This document shows, piece after piece, positions 24,888 through 33,865 of a stretch of DNA of 64,000 bases (positions are counted from its first letter, which is position 1; every line of letters starts with the position of its first letter). The translations under genes were made by a program, and so were the position numbers. This DNA comes from Crocinitomicaceae bacterium (GTDB lineage Bacteria; Bacteroidota; Bacteroidia; Flavobacteriales_G; Salibacteraceae). Below the pieces are notes generated by a model. The model made no database searches. It worked only from the letters and a program-made list of their open reading frames with translations, and was not told the DNA's origin. The stretch covers positions 62,001-126,000 of the forward strand of contig PAVO01000020.1 in the NCBI GenBank assembly GCA_002713215.1. Direction: 5' to 3'.

Positions 24888-27538
24888 TCAATCAATTGCC
24901 CTACTTTGTTTACCACCTTGTATTCTAATTCTTCAAATTCGTTGAAGTGTGCTTTACCACATTTGATTTTTAATTGCTCGTCCCCACTTAGTTTGGCTAA
25001 ATCAACTTCTGGTGTTCCTGTGTCTTTGGTTTCTGCAACAAAGTAGATTTTCTTATCATCTTCAAATACCAAAGCCCAATCTGGATTGTAGTTTCCAATA
25101 GGGGTAGGGATTTTAAACCAATTTGGTAATTTGAAATAGAACTTGATTTGGTCGCTTGATTCACAATCCTTTGCAAACTTGCTTTCAACTCCTGAGTCTA
25201 ACGGAACAAACTCTTCGTAAATCGTTTTTGAAGTGTCGGTTACTTTAAATGAAAAATCATTTAAATAGACCTCTAATTCCTGAGCTTCAAAAAGAGCCAT
25301 TTCATATTCTTCACTTCCAATTTTTTGATATTTGATTCCATCAATCATCAAGTCATACAGAGTTCGTTTTATGGCTTGGGTTGTTAAGTCCAAAAACAAT
25401 TGTGGATTGATTAAAATATCTCCAATTCTGTCTGACTTACTTAGGATTTCTTGAATGGTTGAGCGAGTAAGTTCCGTTTTGCTTTGTATGTAACCTAAAA
25501 CATCTGGGATTTTCCAAGAGTAGCCGCCATAGGATTCCACTTTATCTCCTGCATACATGGTTTCAACTCCTTCATCAGTCATACTGATATTGACTTTCGT
25601 TGAGCGAATAGAAGGGGCTTTAATTTCGGGTAAGTCTTTAACTGATTTTGAAGCTAAAGTGATTAACTCGTCTGTTTTATAGTCAACTCGATAAGTAGTT
25701 TTCTTTTTTAGGTTTTCCCATATCTCCAAGAATTTTGGGTCTGCTTCAAATCCTTTTCGGTACTTGATTACAGTACGCTCTCGTTTGTTTTTAATTCTGC
25801 CTTTAAATTCAACTCCACAATCATCTTCAATTTCTTTCTGTAAAGTTTTGGCAAAGTCATCGTAAGATTCATTGGCAACTACAGTCAAGCGGTTTATGTT
25901 TTGGTCATAAGTTCTTTGACCTGTTTGGTCAACAGCTAAACGTAAGCCTCTGCCAATTTCCTGACGCTTTTTAACGTCTGATTTGGTTTCGTTTAAGGTG
26001 CAAATCTGGAATACATTTGGATTGTCCCAACCTTCTCGAAGTGCGGAGTGTGAGAATATGAATCGCAGTGAATTGTCGATATTCAATAACTTTTCTTTCT
26101 CTTTCATTATCAGACTGTATGTATCATTATCCGCTTTGGTTTCTCCCGAAGTATCTTTGAATTTGCCCTTTTTATCTTGTGAAAAATAGCCGTTGTGCGT
26201 TTCTTGAATAGTGAATTTGTCAAGCTCTTTAAAGGCGGGTTTTGAAATGTATTCTTGATAAATTTCTTCAAACCATTCGGCAAATTTTCCTCTGTGTGGA
26301 TTTCCTGCTGAATCGTAGTAACGATAATTGGCAACTTTGTCTATGAAGAATAGTGAAAGGACTTTTATTCCTTGTTTATTGAGTCTTTTTTCCTTCTTTA
26401 AATGCTCCTCAACCGTTTTGCGGATTTGGAATTTCATCACTTCATCGTCCAATCCACCTTGGCTATCGCCTTTGTACAATAAATTGCCATTAGATAATGA
26501 AATGCATTGATTGGTTACGTCTATTTCTTCAATAATGTAGCCATTTGAATAAATCTCTCGTTCCTTAGAAAGTTTGTACAAGTCATTGCCAACATTTACT
26601 GAAACTGATTTCTTTTTTACGCCTCCTGCCTCATTGATATTAATGGAAACTTTAGCGGTAACTTTTGTTTTTGTTGCTTTAATAGAATCAACTTGAACAA
26701 AGGCATCATTAAAAGCATTTTCTTCTACAATAGAATCTACCTCTATTTGCTTAACTAAACCTAAATCGTAGGCTTTTACAGGATTTAAGCTGTAAGTAAG
26801 ATTGTATTGGTTGCGGTGTGTTGCCGAGTAACGAAGTGTACAAAGTCCATTTAAGTTTTCAATTGCAGAAATACGTTTTTCGGTTTCCATGTTTTGTGGC
26901 TCATCCACAATTACAATGGGATTTGCTGATTGAATAAATTCAATGGGTTTGCGTCCATTAGCTCTGTAATGCGGTTGGTTGATTATGTTTTGGTCTTTGG
27001 CAAATGAATCAATATTGATTACCAATATTTCTATGTTGTTGTTGGTTGCAAAGCCTCTGAGTGTTGACACTTTAGCACTGTCGTACACTTGAAAATTGAT
27101 AGGGGAGTTATCGTACAGATTTTGAAAATGGATATGAGTGATTTCTAAATTCTTTAGTACCCCTTCTCGAATTGCCACCGAAGGCACTACGATTACAAAC
27201 TTTTTGAAACCATACAGTTTGTTGAGTTCATAAATGCTTCTCAAATACGCATAGGTTTTTCCTGTACCTGTTTCCATTTCTACAGAAAAGTGCATACCAT
27301 CTAACACCTTACTTTGTTCAATTTCGTTTTGTTCTTGAACCGATTGAAGGTTTTTTAGAATTTGCTCTTCTGACAAAACCAAGTTATTGCTTACGCTATT
27401 AAGCAGGTCTAATTTGCCTTCTTCTTTAAGGCTAAACTCCATTATGGAATCTTCTAAAGGTTGTCCTTCAAATAAATCGGTAATTGATTTTATAGCGTCC
27501 TGCTGATATTGCAGATTAGAATCAAACGTTAATTTCAT
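24884..27538 (-). CDS. res: Type III restriction endonuclease subunit Res
   Basis: 884 residues. Superfamily 2 helicase motifs are in order: Walker A METGTGKTY (about 88-96), DEPQN (motif II, about 212), YSATH (motif III), REGWDNPNVFQICTL (motif V, about 500) and RQEIGRGLRL (motif VI, about 528). The C-terminal nuclease has PDW...ETK (about 820-837), the PD-(D/E)xK site. Res with Mod moves along DNA and cuts when two unmodified sites are engaged. Length fits the family. Its ATG overlaps the KilA-N stop by one base (TAATG), and its end overlaps the RloC/PrrC-like start. Confidence 0.92.
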   Translation of the reverse strand: MKLTFDSNLQYQQDAIKSITDLFEGQPLEDSIMEFSLKEEGKLDLLNSVSNNLVLSEEQILKNLQSVQEQNEIEQSKVLDGMHFSVEMETGTGKTYAYLRSIYELNKLYGFKKFVIVVPSVAIREGVLKNLEITHIHFQNLYDNSPINFQVYDSAKVSTLRGFATNNNIEILVINIDSFAKDQNIINQPHYRANGRKPIEFIQSANPIVIVDEPQNMETEKRISAIENLNGLCTLRYSATHRNQYNLTYSLNPVKAYDLGLVKQIEVDSIVEENAFNDAFVQVDSIKATKTKVTAKVSININEAGGVKKKSVSVNVGNDLYKLSKEREIYSNGYIIEEIDVTNQCISLSNGNLLYKGDSQGGLDDEVMKFQIRKTVEEHLKKEKRLNKQGIKVLSLFFIDKVANYRYYDSAGNPHRGKFAEWFEEIYQEYISKPAFKELDKFTIQETHNGYFSQDKKGKFKDTSGETKADNDTYSLIMKEKEKLLNIDNSLRFIFSHSALREGWDNPNVFQICTLNETKSDVKKRQEIGRGLRLAVDQTGQRTYDQNINRLTVVANESYDDFAKTLQKEIEDDCGVEFKGRIKNKRERTVIKYRKGFEADPKFLEIWENLKKKTTYRVDYKTDELITLASKSVKDLPEIKAPSIRSTKVNISMTDEGVETMYAGDKVESYGGYSWKIPDVLGYIQSKTELTRSTIQEILSKSDRIGDILINPQLFLDLTTQAIKRTLYDLMIDGIKYQKIGSEEYEMALFEAQELEVYLNDFSFKVTDTSKTIYEEFVPLDSGVESKFAKDCESSDQIKFYFKLPNWFKIPTPIGNYNPDWALVFEDDKKIYFVAETKDTGTPEVDLAKLSGDEQLKIKCGKAHFNEFEELEYKVVNKVGQLIE

Positions 27539-28422
27539 TATTCAGGTAATTCGTTAGGGCTGTTTGAATCTAAATAAACATCGTCAGACGTTTTTTTGAT
27601 TGACTTTAAAAAGTCTTGCTTGTCCAATATTTCTTTTTGGTATTGAGCAATGTTGTAGAGCTTGTTAAAGCGATCTTGCTTGCTGAGCCCTTCTCTAATC
27701 ATATCCGCATTGGCAGATTCTAAATTAGATAGAACCGCCAATTCATTTATACTGGCAATATCTCTAAGGTTTTTACCTTCTAAAGTCAAATGGGGATTGG
27801 CTTCTCGCCATTGTTTGGCAGTACATTGAAACAAGGCAACATTTAATATGTCTGCTTCTTCTGCATACGCCAACCATTCCGTTTCTTTGGTGAAATTAGA
27901 TTCAGGAAGTATGTAATCTTTTACCGCATCGGTTTGAATGGTGTAGTTCACCTTGCTCAATACTCTTTTTACGTTCCATTCTAAGTTGTACTGGTTGTTT
28001 TCTACCTCTTTTAATCGTTGGTATTCCTTTACAATATAGAGTTGAAATACGGGACTAATCCACATTCCAAAGTTGAATGCAATATCCTTGTGAGCATAGG
28101 TTCCTCCATATCTTCCTGCTTTGGCGATAATACAAGTAGCATTGGTTTTTTCAATAAGGTCTTTTACACTTATTTTAAAAGCATTTGAACCTGCCGATTG
28201 TCTAATTGTGGCGAATTCGCCATAATTAAAATTAGGATTGTGCATTGACTCCCATGCAGAGATATAATCTAGTGTATTGGCATTTCGCAGCCAATCGCTG
28301 ATAAAAAACGAACCGTCTTTGGCTTTAATCATATCCGTCAGGCTGATAAAGTCATCCGAGTTGTGATCAACAATAGTTATGATATTGCCTTCTACTTCTA
28401 TTTTTTTGATTTTTGAACTCAT
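27538..28422 (-). CDS. KilA-N domain protein between mod and res
   Basis: 294 residues. The first 115 residues form a KilA-N domain (ISLTDMIKAKDG, FFISDWLRNANTLDYISAWE, GGTYAHKDIAFNFGMWISPV, LYIVKEYQRL), a DNA-binding fold found in phage and phage-defence genes. The rest has further helical segments (QCTAKQWREANPHLTLEGKN, LAVLSNLESANADMIREGLS) resembling ORF6N/KilA-C type extensions. It overlaps res by one base and lies 50 bases after mod, with a perfect palindrome in that gap. It could be a repressor of the res part, or a phage-DNA sensor; neither is shown. Confidence 0.85.
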   Translation of the reverse strand: MSSKIKKIEVEGNIITIVDHNSDDFISLTDMIKAKDGSFFISDWLRNANTLDYISAWESMHNPNFNYGEFATIRQSAGSNAFKISVKDLIEKTNATCIIAKAGRYGGTYAHKDIAFNFGMWISPVFQLYIVKEYQRLKEVENNQYNLEWNVKRVLSKVNYTIQTDAVKDYILPESNFTKETEWLAYAEEADILNVALFQCTAKQWREANPHLTLEGKNLRDIASINELAVLSNLESANADMIREGLSKQDRFNKLYNIAQYQKEILDKQDFLKSIKKTSDDVYLDSNSPNELPE

Positions 28423-28442
28423 ATTATCTTGCTCATTAATTT

Positions 28443-28466
28443 AAAGTGGTCGAATTCGACCACTTT
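28443..28466. promoter_or_regulatory. Perfect 24-base palindrome upstream of the KilA-N gene
   Basis: The half-site AAAGTGGTCGAA at 28443-28454 is followed directly by its exact complement to 28466. It lies in the 50-base gap between the mod stop and the KilA-N ATG. As DNA it is a good two-fold operator; as RNA it folds into a 10-bp or longer hairpin with a tight turn that could limit read-through from mod to res. KilA-N and the XRE regulator are both in the operon and either could bind it. Confidence 0.85.
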
Positions 28467-28472
28467 GGAAAA

Positions 28473-30497
28473 TCATATCGTTTTAAATTCTATTCCTGCA
28501 TCTTTCATTTGTAAAGAGGCGTTTGTTTTCAATTGGTCGTTGCCTTTAAAAAGCTTGTCTAAGGCAATTACTTTTTGTGGCTTGGTGGCAATTATAGCAT
28601 CAATGATTTCCTGATTGGCTTTTTCTAATATCAAAACCAACTCTCCATCATTTACAATGGTGAAGCCCTGAGCTTGTTGAAGACTGCTATTTAAGTCTTT
28701 CCCACTTTTAAGCAAAAGTTCATACACCATATTTTCAGTAGTAGCACTTTCAGCAACGGGGTCAACAAAAAGCTTCATTTGTTCTTCAAGAGCTTGCATG
28801 TCATTACCTGAAATTTGTTGCCATTGCTTAAAGTTGCTATCTGCTAATTTGAGAACTTTGAAGCCTAAGTCTTGATTTTTGACCGAAGTGTTTTTAAAAG
28901 TGGTGGTTTCAGTTTCTGTAGTGGTTTTAATAGAACTAATAGAATCAGTACCTAAATCTAAGCCAAGGATTTGTTGATTTTTCTTTGATTTTACTGGAAC
29001 AACCTTCTCTTTTTCTATTTCTTTAGCTGCTCGTCTAATGCGTTCTTTGGCAATATCTGCTATGGTTTTATAACCTGCTTTGTAAGCCTCACTTTTTTCA
29101 TCACACTTTTCTGGTAATTGAACACTAATACATTTTCTGTTACCGCCATCTTCGGCATTAAGTGCCATTACAGCATGAGCTGTAGTTCCTGAACCTGAGA
29201 AGAAGTCAAGAACATAAGAGTTGTTGTCAGAAGAAAACTTCATAAGTTTTTCAATCAAGAATGTTGATTTTGGAAAGCTCATTACATTTTTTCCAAACAG
29301 ATTTTTAATTTTTTGCTTGCCAAAATCATTATTTATTTCCTTATCCAACCAAATTGATTTTGGAAGTGTTCTTGCTGCTCTCCCATCTTCATCGAGTAGA
29401 TAATCTTTCCTGAAAACTCTAAAGTCGCTATCAGATTTTTCAGCAATAAGCAATTCGTTCTCATTTTTTACTTTGTCCTTTCCCCAAGTCCAACAAGTTT
29501 GCACTCCATCGGTTGTGTCAGGAAGTATTTCAATTGAATGTGTTTCAGATTTGTCTAGCGAAACTGTACCGTTTTTTGGATTAACGAACAAAGAGTAATA
29601 TAACTTAGGTCGAGTAACTGGATTAAAAGCTTGATTCCTATTTCTTAACCCGATTAGTCGATAGGCTCCTTTCCCATCCTCATCATCTCTGTTATATTCT
29701 TTTACCATTTTCCCCTCTTTCTCCAAGCCTTTCATGGAGTCAAGGTTTTCAGAGTTTTTAGTGTAGACCAAGATATGTTCATGTGTTTTAGCTATGAATT
29801 TATCTAAGTTTCTACCTCTTGGGTTTAATTGAACTGCTAAGGAAGCAATGTGATTTTCTTCTCCGAATATTTCATTCATTAATAGAATTAAATTATGCAT
29901 TTCATTGTCGTCAATGGACACAAAAATGACCCCATCTTGTTTGAGTAAGTTTTTGGCTAAATAGAGGCGAGGCATCATCATATTGAGCCAATTACTATGG
30001 TATTGTCCATTTTCTTTACTGTTCTTTTTGAACATACCGTCTTTTGTCATGTAGCCTTCTTCGTCTTTGTCGCCAACTCGTTTTTCGTATTCCGCTTTGG
30101 TTTCAGAGAATTTGTCGGGGTAAATAAACGAGTCGTTACCTGTGTTGTAAGGTGGGTCTATGTAAATCATTTTCACCTTACCGAAATAGCTTTTTTGTAG
30201 CACTTTGAGTACTTCTAGGTTTTCTCCCTCAATAAAAATATGTTCGGTTTCGTTAAAGTTTACGCTTTCGTCTTTGGCGGGCACTAGTGTTTTTGTGGTG
30301 GGTGCTTGCAACACTTTAAAGGCTTCACTTTTTCCTGCCCAATTGAGTACATAGCGTTCGTTCGAGAAGTTAATATCCTCACCAAGTGTAGCTTTTAGTT
30401 TTTCCCAATCTATTTTTCCTTCGGTAAATGCCTCAGGCATCACTTGTTTTAAAGCGTTCAGTTTTTCTTGTTCTGGTGTTAGACTTGCTCCGTCCAT
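28473..30497 (-). CDS. mod: Type III modification methyltransferase Mod (N6-adenine, beta class)
   Basis: 674 residues. The catalytic motif IV DPPYNTGN lies near residue 117 and the SAM-binding motif I DFFSGSGTTAHAV near 433; this order (IV before I) is that of beta-class adenine methyltransferases, as in Type III Mod. The recognition region is between them. The ATG follows the stop of the XRE gene without a gap. Mod both protects host sites and recognises the target for Res. Target sequence not predictable. Confidence 0.93.
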   Translation of the reverse strand: MDGASLTPEQEKLNALKQVMPEAFTEGKIDWEKLKATLGEDINFSNERYVLNWAGKSEAFKVLQAPTTKTLVPAKDESVNFNETEHIFIEGENLEVLKVLQKSYFGKVKMIYIDPPYNTGNDSFIYPDKFSETKAEYEKRVGDKDEEGYMTKDGMFKKNSKENGQYHSNWLNMMMPRLYLAKNLLKQDGVIFVSIDDNEMHNLILLMNEIFGEENHIASLAVQLNPRGRNLDKFIAKTHEHILVYTKNSENLDSMKGLEKEGKMVKEYNRDDEDGKGAYRLIGLRNRNQAFNPVTRPKLYYSLFVNPKNGTVSLDKSETHSIEILPDTTDGVQTCWTWGKDKVKNENELLIAEKSDSDFRVFRKDYLLDEDGRAARTLPKSIWLDKEINNDFGKQKIKNLFGKNVMSFPKSTFLIEKLMKFSSDNNSYVLDFFSGSGTTAHAVMALNAEDGGNRKCISVQLPEKCDEKSEAYKAGYKTIADIAKERIRRAAKEIEKEKVVPVKSKKNQQILGLDLGTDSISSIKTTTETETTTFKNTSVKNQDLGFKVLKLADSNFKQWQQISGNDMQALEEQMKLFVDPVAESATTENMVYELLLKSGKDLNSSLQQAQGFTIVNDGELVLILEKANQEIIDAIIATKPQKVIALDKLFKGNDQLKTNASLQMKDAGIEFKTI

Positions 30498-30698
30498 TTA
30501 TTGTAATTCTTTGCTATCTGTAAGTAATTCTTTGGCTTCTACATTCAAGATTTTTGCAATCTTGTACAGGTCTTCTAAACTTGGTTGTCGTCTGTTTTGG
30601 GCATAAGAGTTTACCATGTTGTAACTCTTTCCCATTTTTTCAGCCAACCACTTTTGTTTAATCCCCTTTTCTTCTAAAACCTCTTTTATTCGGTTCAT
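30498..30698 (-). CDS. XRE-family HTH regulator of the defence operon
   Basis: 66 residues, essentially one Cro/C1 helix-turn-helix (KQKWLAEKMGKSYNMVNSY, QPSLEDLYKIAKIL). It is the first gene in the operon and its stop directly precedes the mod ATG. Small controller proteins of this kind time methylase and nuclease expression in restriction systems; autoregulation is likely but no operator was identified upstream. Confidence 0.88.
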   Translation of the reverse strand: MNRIKEVLEEKGIKQKWLAEKMGKSYNMVNSYAQNRRQPSLEDLYKIAKILNVEAKELLTDSKELQ

Positions 30699-31075
30699 TT
30701 TTTGAATTGTTTAATGGACTTGAATTCTGATCGAGTCGATTTTTCATTTCAGTCAACTAAACTAATGATAATTATTTAATATCTCACTAAATGAGCATTA
30801 AAATCACTAGTGTGTCCGAGCGGATTGGGTAAATGAAAGCTCTTTTGGTTTTTTAGGGTTGAGTTTGTGCGGTGGTAAAAACCAAATGTGCTTGATTGTG
30901 CGGAGGGCTTTTTTTTAATGGGGTACAACTAGGGGATAAACGTAATAAACTAAAACCTTACTTTCTGATCTAAATTAATTATAACTTACAGTATATCAAC
31001 CATAAAAACGTTTGTACCCATTTGTAATGCATTGCAAATGGGTACAAATAGCTAGTAAATCAATCTAATACGTGG
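30699..31075. other. 377-base gap: defence-operon leader, cassette edge, terminator
   Basis: The left part is the untranslated leader of the XRE-mod operon (minus strand). GGGGTACAAC at 30920-30929 is the exact complement of GTTGTACCCC at 21961-21970, the far edge of the defence block. The stretch to 31003 shows no gene and no convincing attC-type stem. A strong hairpin at 31011-31048 ends the paaZ transcript. Confidence 0.6.
31003..31048 (-). terminator. Terminator hairpin downstream of paaZ
   Basis: TTTGTACCCATTTG (31011-31024) pairs perfectly with CAAATGGGTACAAA (31035-31048) around a loop holding AATGCATT. On the minus strand the stem is followed by ACGTTTTT, so it can act as an intrinsic terminator for the gene at 31076. 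Curiously the stem contains TTGTACCC, nearly the core of the defence cassette. Confidence 0.7.
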
Positions 31076-33118
31076 TCACTGTTCCAACTTCTTTACCATG
31101 GTCAAAATGGTAGCAATGGCAACTGTCTCACCAGTTTCATCGTAAACGTCAACCAGGAATTTTACAATTCCTTTGGCAAACTCTTCGTCATCCCTTTTTT
31201 CCTGATCTACTTTTTCTTTTACGGTGAACTTAACGCCGATAGTAGCTCCAGTATATACTGGTTTTACAAAACGACATTCTTCTAACCCATAATTAAGAAG
31301 AACCGGTCCTTTACCTGGATCAACAAAGAGTCCAGCTGCTGCGGAAAGAATAAAGTAACCATGGGCTACGCGCTCTTCGAATATGGTTCCGTCAAGCGAG
31401 GTAGTATCCGTGTGAGCATAAAAATGATCCCAACTTACGTTGGCAAAGTTTACAATGTCACCTTCAGTTATGGTTCGCTTGTGCGTCATAACCGTTTCTC
31501 CCACGTTCAACTCTTCAAAGTGTTTTCTAAATACATGTTTTCCGGGATCGAAAAACTTTCCACCTACTTGATATTGCTGTGTGATTTCAGTAATCGTTGT
31601 CGGGGAGCCTTGAATGGCAGTGCGCTGCATATAATGCATAACTCCTCTTTTTCCTCCCATTTCTTCACCACCGCCGGCTCTTCCAGGCCCTCCATGCGTA
31701 AGCAGTGGCATAGGTGAACCATGTCCGGTGCTTTCCTTGGCACAGTCAGCATTCAATACCAGGATTCGTCCGTGCATGTTAGCCGCACCCACCACGTATT
31801 CTCGGGCAACTTTGTCATCACCAGTAACAATGGATGAAACCAATGAGCCTTTACCCATTTGAGCCAGGGCAACCGCATCGTCGATGCTTTTGTACGGCAA
31901 AATAGAAGATACAGGCCCAAAGGCTTCCACTTCATGAACATCCGTTTTATTAAACGGATCATCGTTTCTAAACAGAATGGGAGAGAGGAATGCACCCTTG
32001 TCTTTATCTGCACCCATTACTTCAAAATTGTCGAGGTTGCCGTAGACAATTTCCTGAGATTGACTCAACAATTCAACTTTTTCCCGGACTTCTTCTACCT
32101 GGCTTTTTCCTGCAAGAGCACCCATTCTTACACCTTCAACCTGTGGATCTCCTAGTGTTGTTTTTCCTAGTGCCTTACCTAAGGCAATTTGTACATCTTC
32201 AGTAAGTTCTTCGGGTACGATAATTCTTCGAATAGCCGTACACTTTTGACCTGCTTTTACAGTCATTTCTTTTCGAACTTCCTTGATAAAAATGTCAAAT
32301 TCAGGAGTTCCCAGTTTAGCATCCGGTCCAAGTACCGACGAATTCAAAGAATCAGCCTCCATGTTAAAAGGAACTGCTTTTTCAATGAGGCGAGGATGAG
32401 CCTTGAGCATCATTCCCGTAGAAGCTGAGCCCGTAAAGGTTACTACGTCTTCTGACTCAACATGATCTAATATTCCATTAGCTGAACCACAAATTAATTG
32501 TAGGGCTCCTTCCGGAAGTATTCCTGAATCAATGATGTCTTTAACCATTAGTTCGGTTAAAAAACTAGTAAGAGTTGCTGGCTTGACCACAGCAGGAACA
32601 CCTGCCATTAAATTAACCGCCACCTTTTCAAGCATTCCCCAAATGGGGAAATTAAAGGCATTAATGTGAAGTGCAACCCCTTGTTTTGGTACCATAATGT
32701 GATGACCAATGAAAGTGCCTTCCTTGGAAAGGGGAACAGCATCGCCATCAACGTAGTAGGGGAGGTCCGGGAATTGCCGCCTTAAACTGGCGTTGGCAAA
32801 CAGGTTCCCAATTCCCCCTTCTATATCGATCCAACTATCAACCTTGGTTGCTCCCGTTGCCCAACTAAGTTCATAGTATTTTTTCTTTTTGCCGAGCAGG
32901 TGAAGGGCGAGCGCCTTAAGCATTAGTCCTCGTTGCTGAAAGGTCATTTTTCGAAGGGCAGGGCTTCCCTTTTCTCTTCCATATTGCAATACATCAGCAA
33001 AGTTTAGTCCGGTGCTACTCGCTGTAAATAATTGTTCACCGGTAATGGCATGATACAAGGCTTTCCCTTCGTCGTTTCCTTCTACCCAACTTCCCTGTAC
33101 GTAATTTTTTAATTTCAT
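31076..33118 (-). CDS. paaZ: Bifunctional oxepin-CoA hydrolase / aldehyde dehydrogenase PaaZ
   Basis: 680 residues, the normal PaaZ length. Residues 1-510 are an NAD(P)-dependent aldehyde dehydrogenase with FNMEADSLN (Glu base) and GQKCTAIRR (catalytic Cys, about 293). The C-terminal 150 residues are a MaoC-type hydratase with SWDHFYAHTD, keeping the Asp and His of the ring-opening site. In phenylacetate breakdown it opens oxepin-CoA and oxidises the resulting semialdehyde. No other paa gene is in the window, so it stands alone here. A terminator follows. Confidence 0.92.
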   Translation of the reverse strand: MKLKNYVQGSWVEGNDEGKALYHAITGEQLFTASSTGLNFADVLQYGREKGSPALRKMTFQQRGLMLKALALHLLGKKKKYYELSWATGATKVDSWIDIEGGIGNLFANASLRRQFPDLPYYVDGDAVPLSKEGTFIGHHIMVPKQGVALHINAFNFPIWGMLEKVAVNLMAGVPAVVKPATLTSFLTELMVKDIIDSGILPEGALQLICGSANGILDHVESEDVVTFTGSASTGMMLKAHPRLIEKAVPFNMEADSLNSSVLGPDAKLGTPEFDIFIKEVRKEMTVKAGQKCTAIRRIIVPEELTEDVQIALGKALGKTTLGDPQVEGVRMGALAGKSQVEEVREKVELLSQSQEIVYGNLDNFEVMGADKDKGAFLSPILFRNDDPFNKTDVHEVEAFGPVSSILPYKSIDDAVALAQMGKGSLVSSIVTGDDKVAREYVVGAANMHGRILVLNADCAKESTGHGSPMPLLTHGGPGRAGGGEEMGGKRGVMHYMQRTAIQGSPTTITEITQQYQVGGKFFDPGKHVFRKHFEELNVGETVMTHKRTITEGDIVNFANVSWDHFYAHTDTTSLDGTIFEERVAHGYFILSAAAGLFVDPGKGPVLLNYGLEECRFVKPVYTGATIGVKFTVKEKVDQEKRDDEEFAKGIVKFLVDVYDETGETVAIATILTMVKKLEQ

Positions 33119-33157
33119 ATTTTAAGTATTCTATGTTCTGAATATCTCTACCAGAAT

Positions 33158-33751
33158 TTATTTTATTTCTACAAATGCTTCCGCGTTAGTAAAGGCAGGG
33201 CATACATTTTCTCCCTTCCGATTTATATAAGTCCAGTTTTTACCATCTTTAACCCTTGCAATGTTGGGTAATACAAATCCTTTCTTTACAATAAACTGGC
33301 TTCCGAACATTCCTCCGGACTTCGGAATTCCATACTTGGCTTCCATCACCAATTCTCCTGATTCATTGTCAAATTTTTTGGCTCGAGCGTACTTGGTTTC
33401 GATGACAAGATTTCCGGAAGCGTCAACGTATCCCCATCGATCTCCCATCTTAACTGCAAACATTCCATTATTAAAATGGCCAATGTCAGTATATTTTATT
33501 TCTACAACTACATTTCCCTGCGCATCAATGGCTCCCCATTTTTCTCCTTTTTGAACCACTGCATACTTGTTTTCTTTGAAACTTTTTGCCTTTTGATAAA
33601 TAGGTTCTATAACAAACTCGCAAGAAGTATTTACATAGCCCCACTTACCATTTTGGTTAACAGCAGCAAGGTATTCCTGCGCATTTAACGAAGTTATCGT
33701 TAAGAGAACGATTAAAAGTGAACCGAATGCATATCTAATTTGTTGAATCAT
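33158..33751 (-). CDS. WG-repeat secreted protein
   Basis: 197 residues with a signal peptide (QIRYAFGSLLIVLLTITSLNA) and at least four WG (KWG) beta-repeats of about 25 residues: NGKWGYVNTS, GEKWGAIDAQG, GDRWGYVDASG and GKNWTYINRKG. Such proteins are common in Bacteroidota and their role is not known. It is upstream of paaZ on the same strand, with a 39-base gap. Confidence 0.85.
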   Translation of the reverse strand: MIQQIRYAFGSLLIVLLTITSLNAQEYLAAVNQNGKWGYVNTSCEFVIEPIYQKAKSFKENKYAVVQKGEKWGAIDAQGNVVVEIKYTDIGHFNNGMFAVKMGDRWGYVDASGNLVIETKYARAKKFDNESGELVMEAKYGIPKSGGMFGSQFIVKKGFVLPNIARVKDGKNWTYINRKGENVCPAFTNAEAFVEIK

Positions 33752-33865
33752 AGTTATTAAATTATTGTTGCGATAAGAATCGAAATTTACAATTAATTGA
33801 GATTAGTATCGAGGTGAGCATAGAAGTATTTTTATCTACCTTAGACGACTAAAATATACGAGTGA

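Noticed and set aside
30811-30830. tRNA-Ser-like D-arm sequence (TGTGTCCGAGCGG)
   Set aside because: No matching acceptor, anticodon or T-arm is found around it; at most a tiny tRNA remnant.
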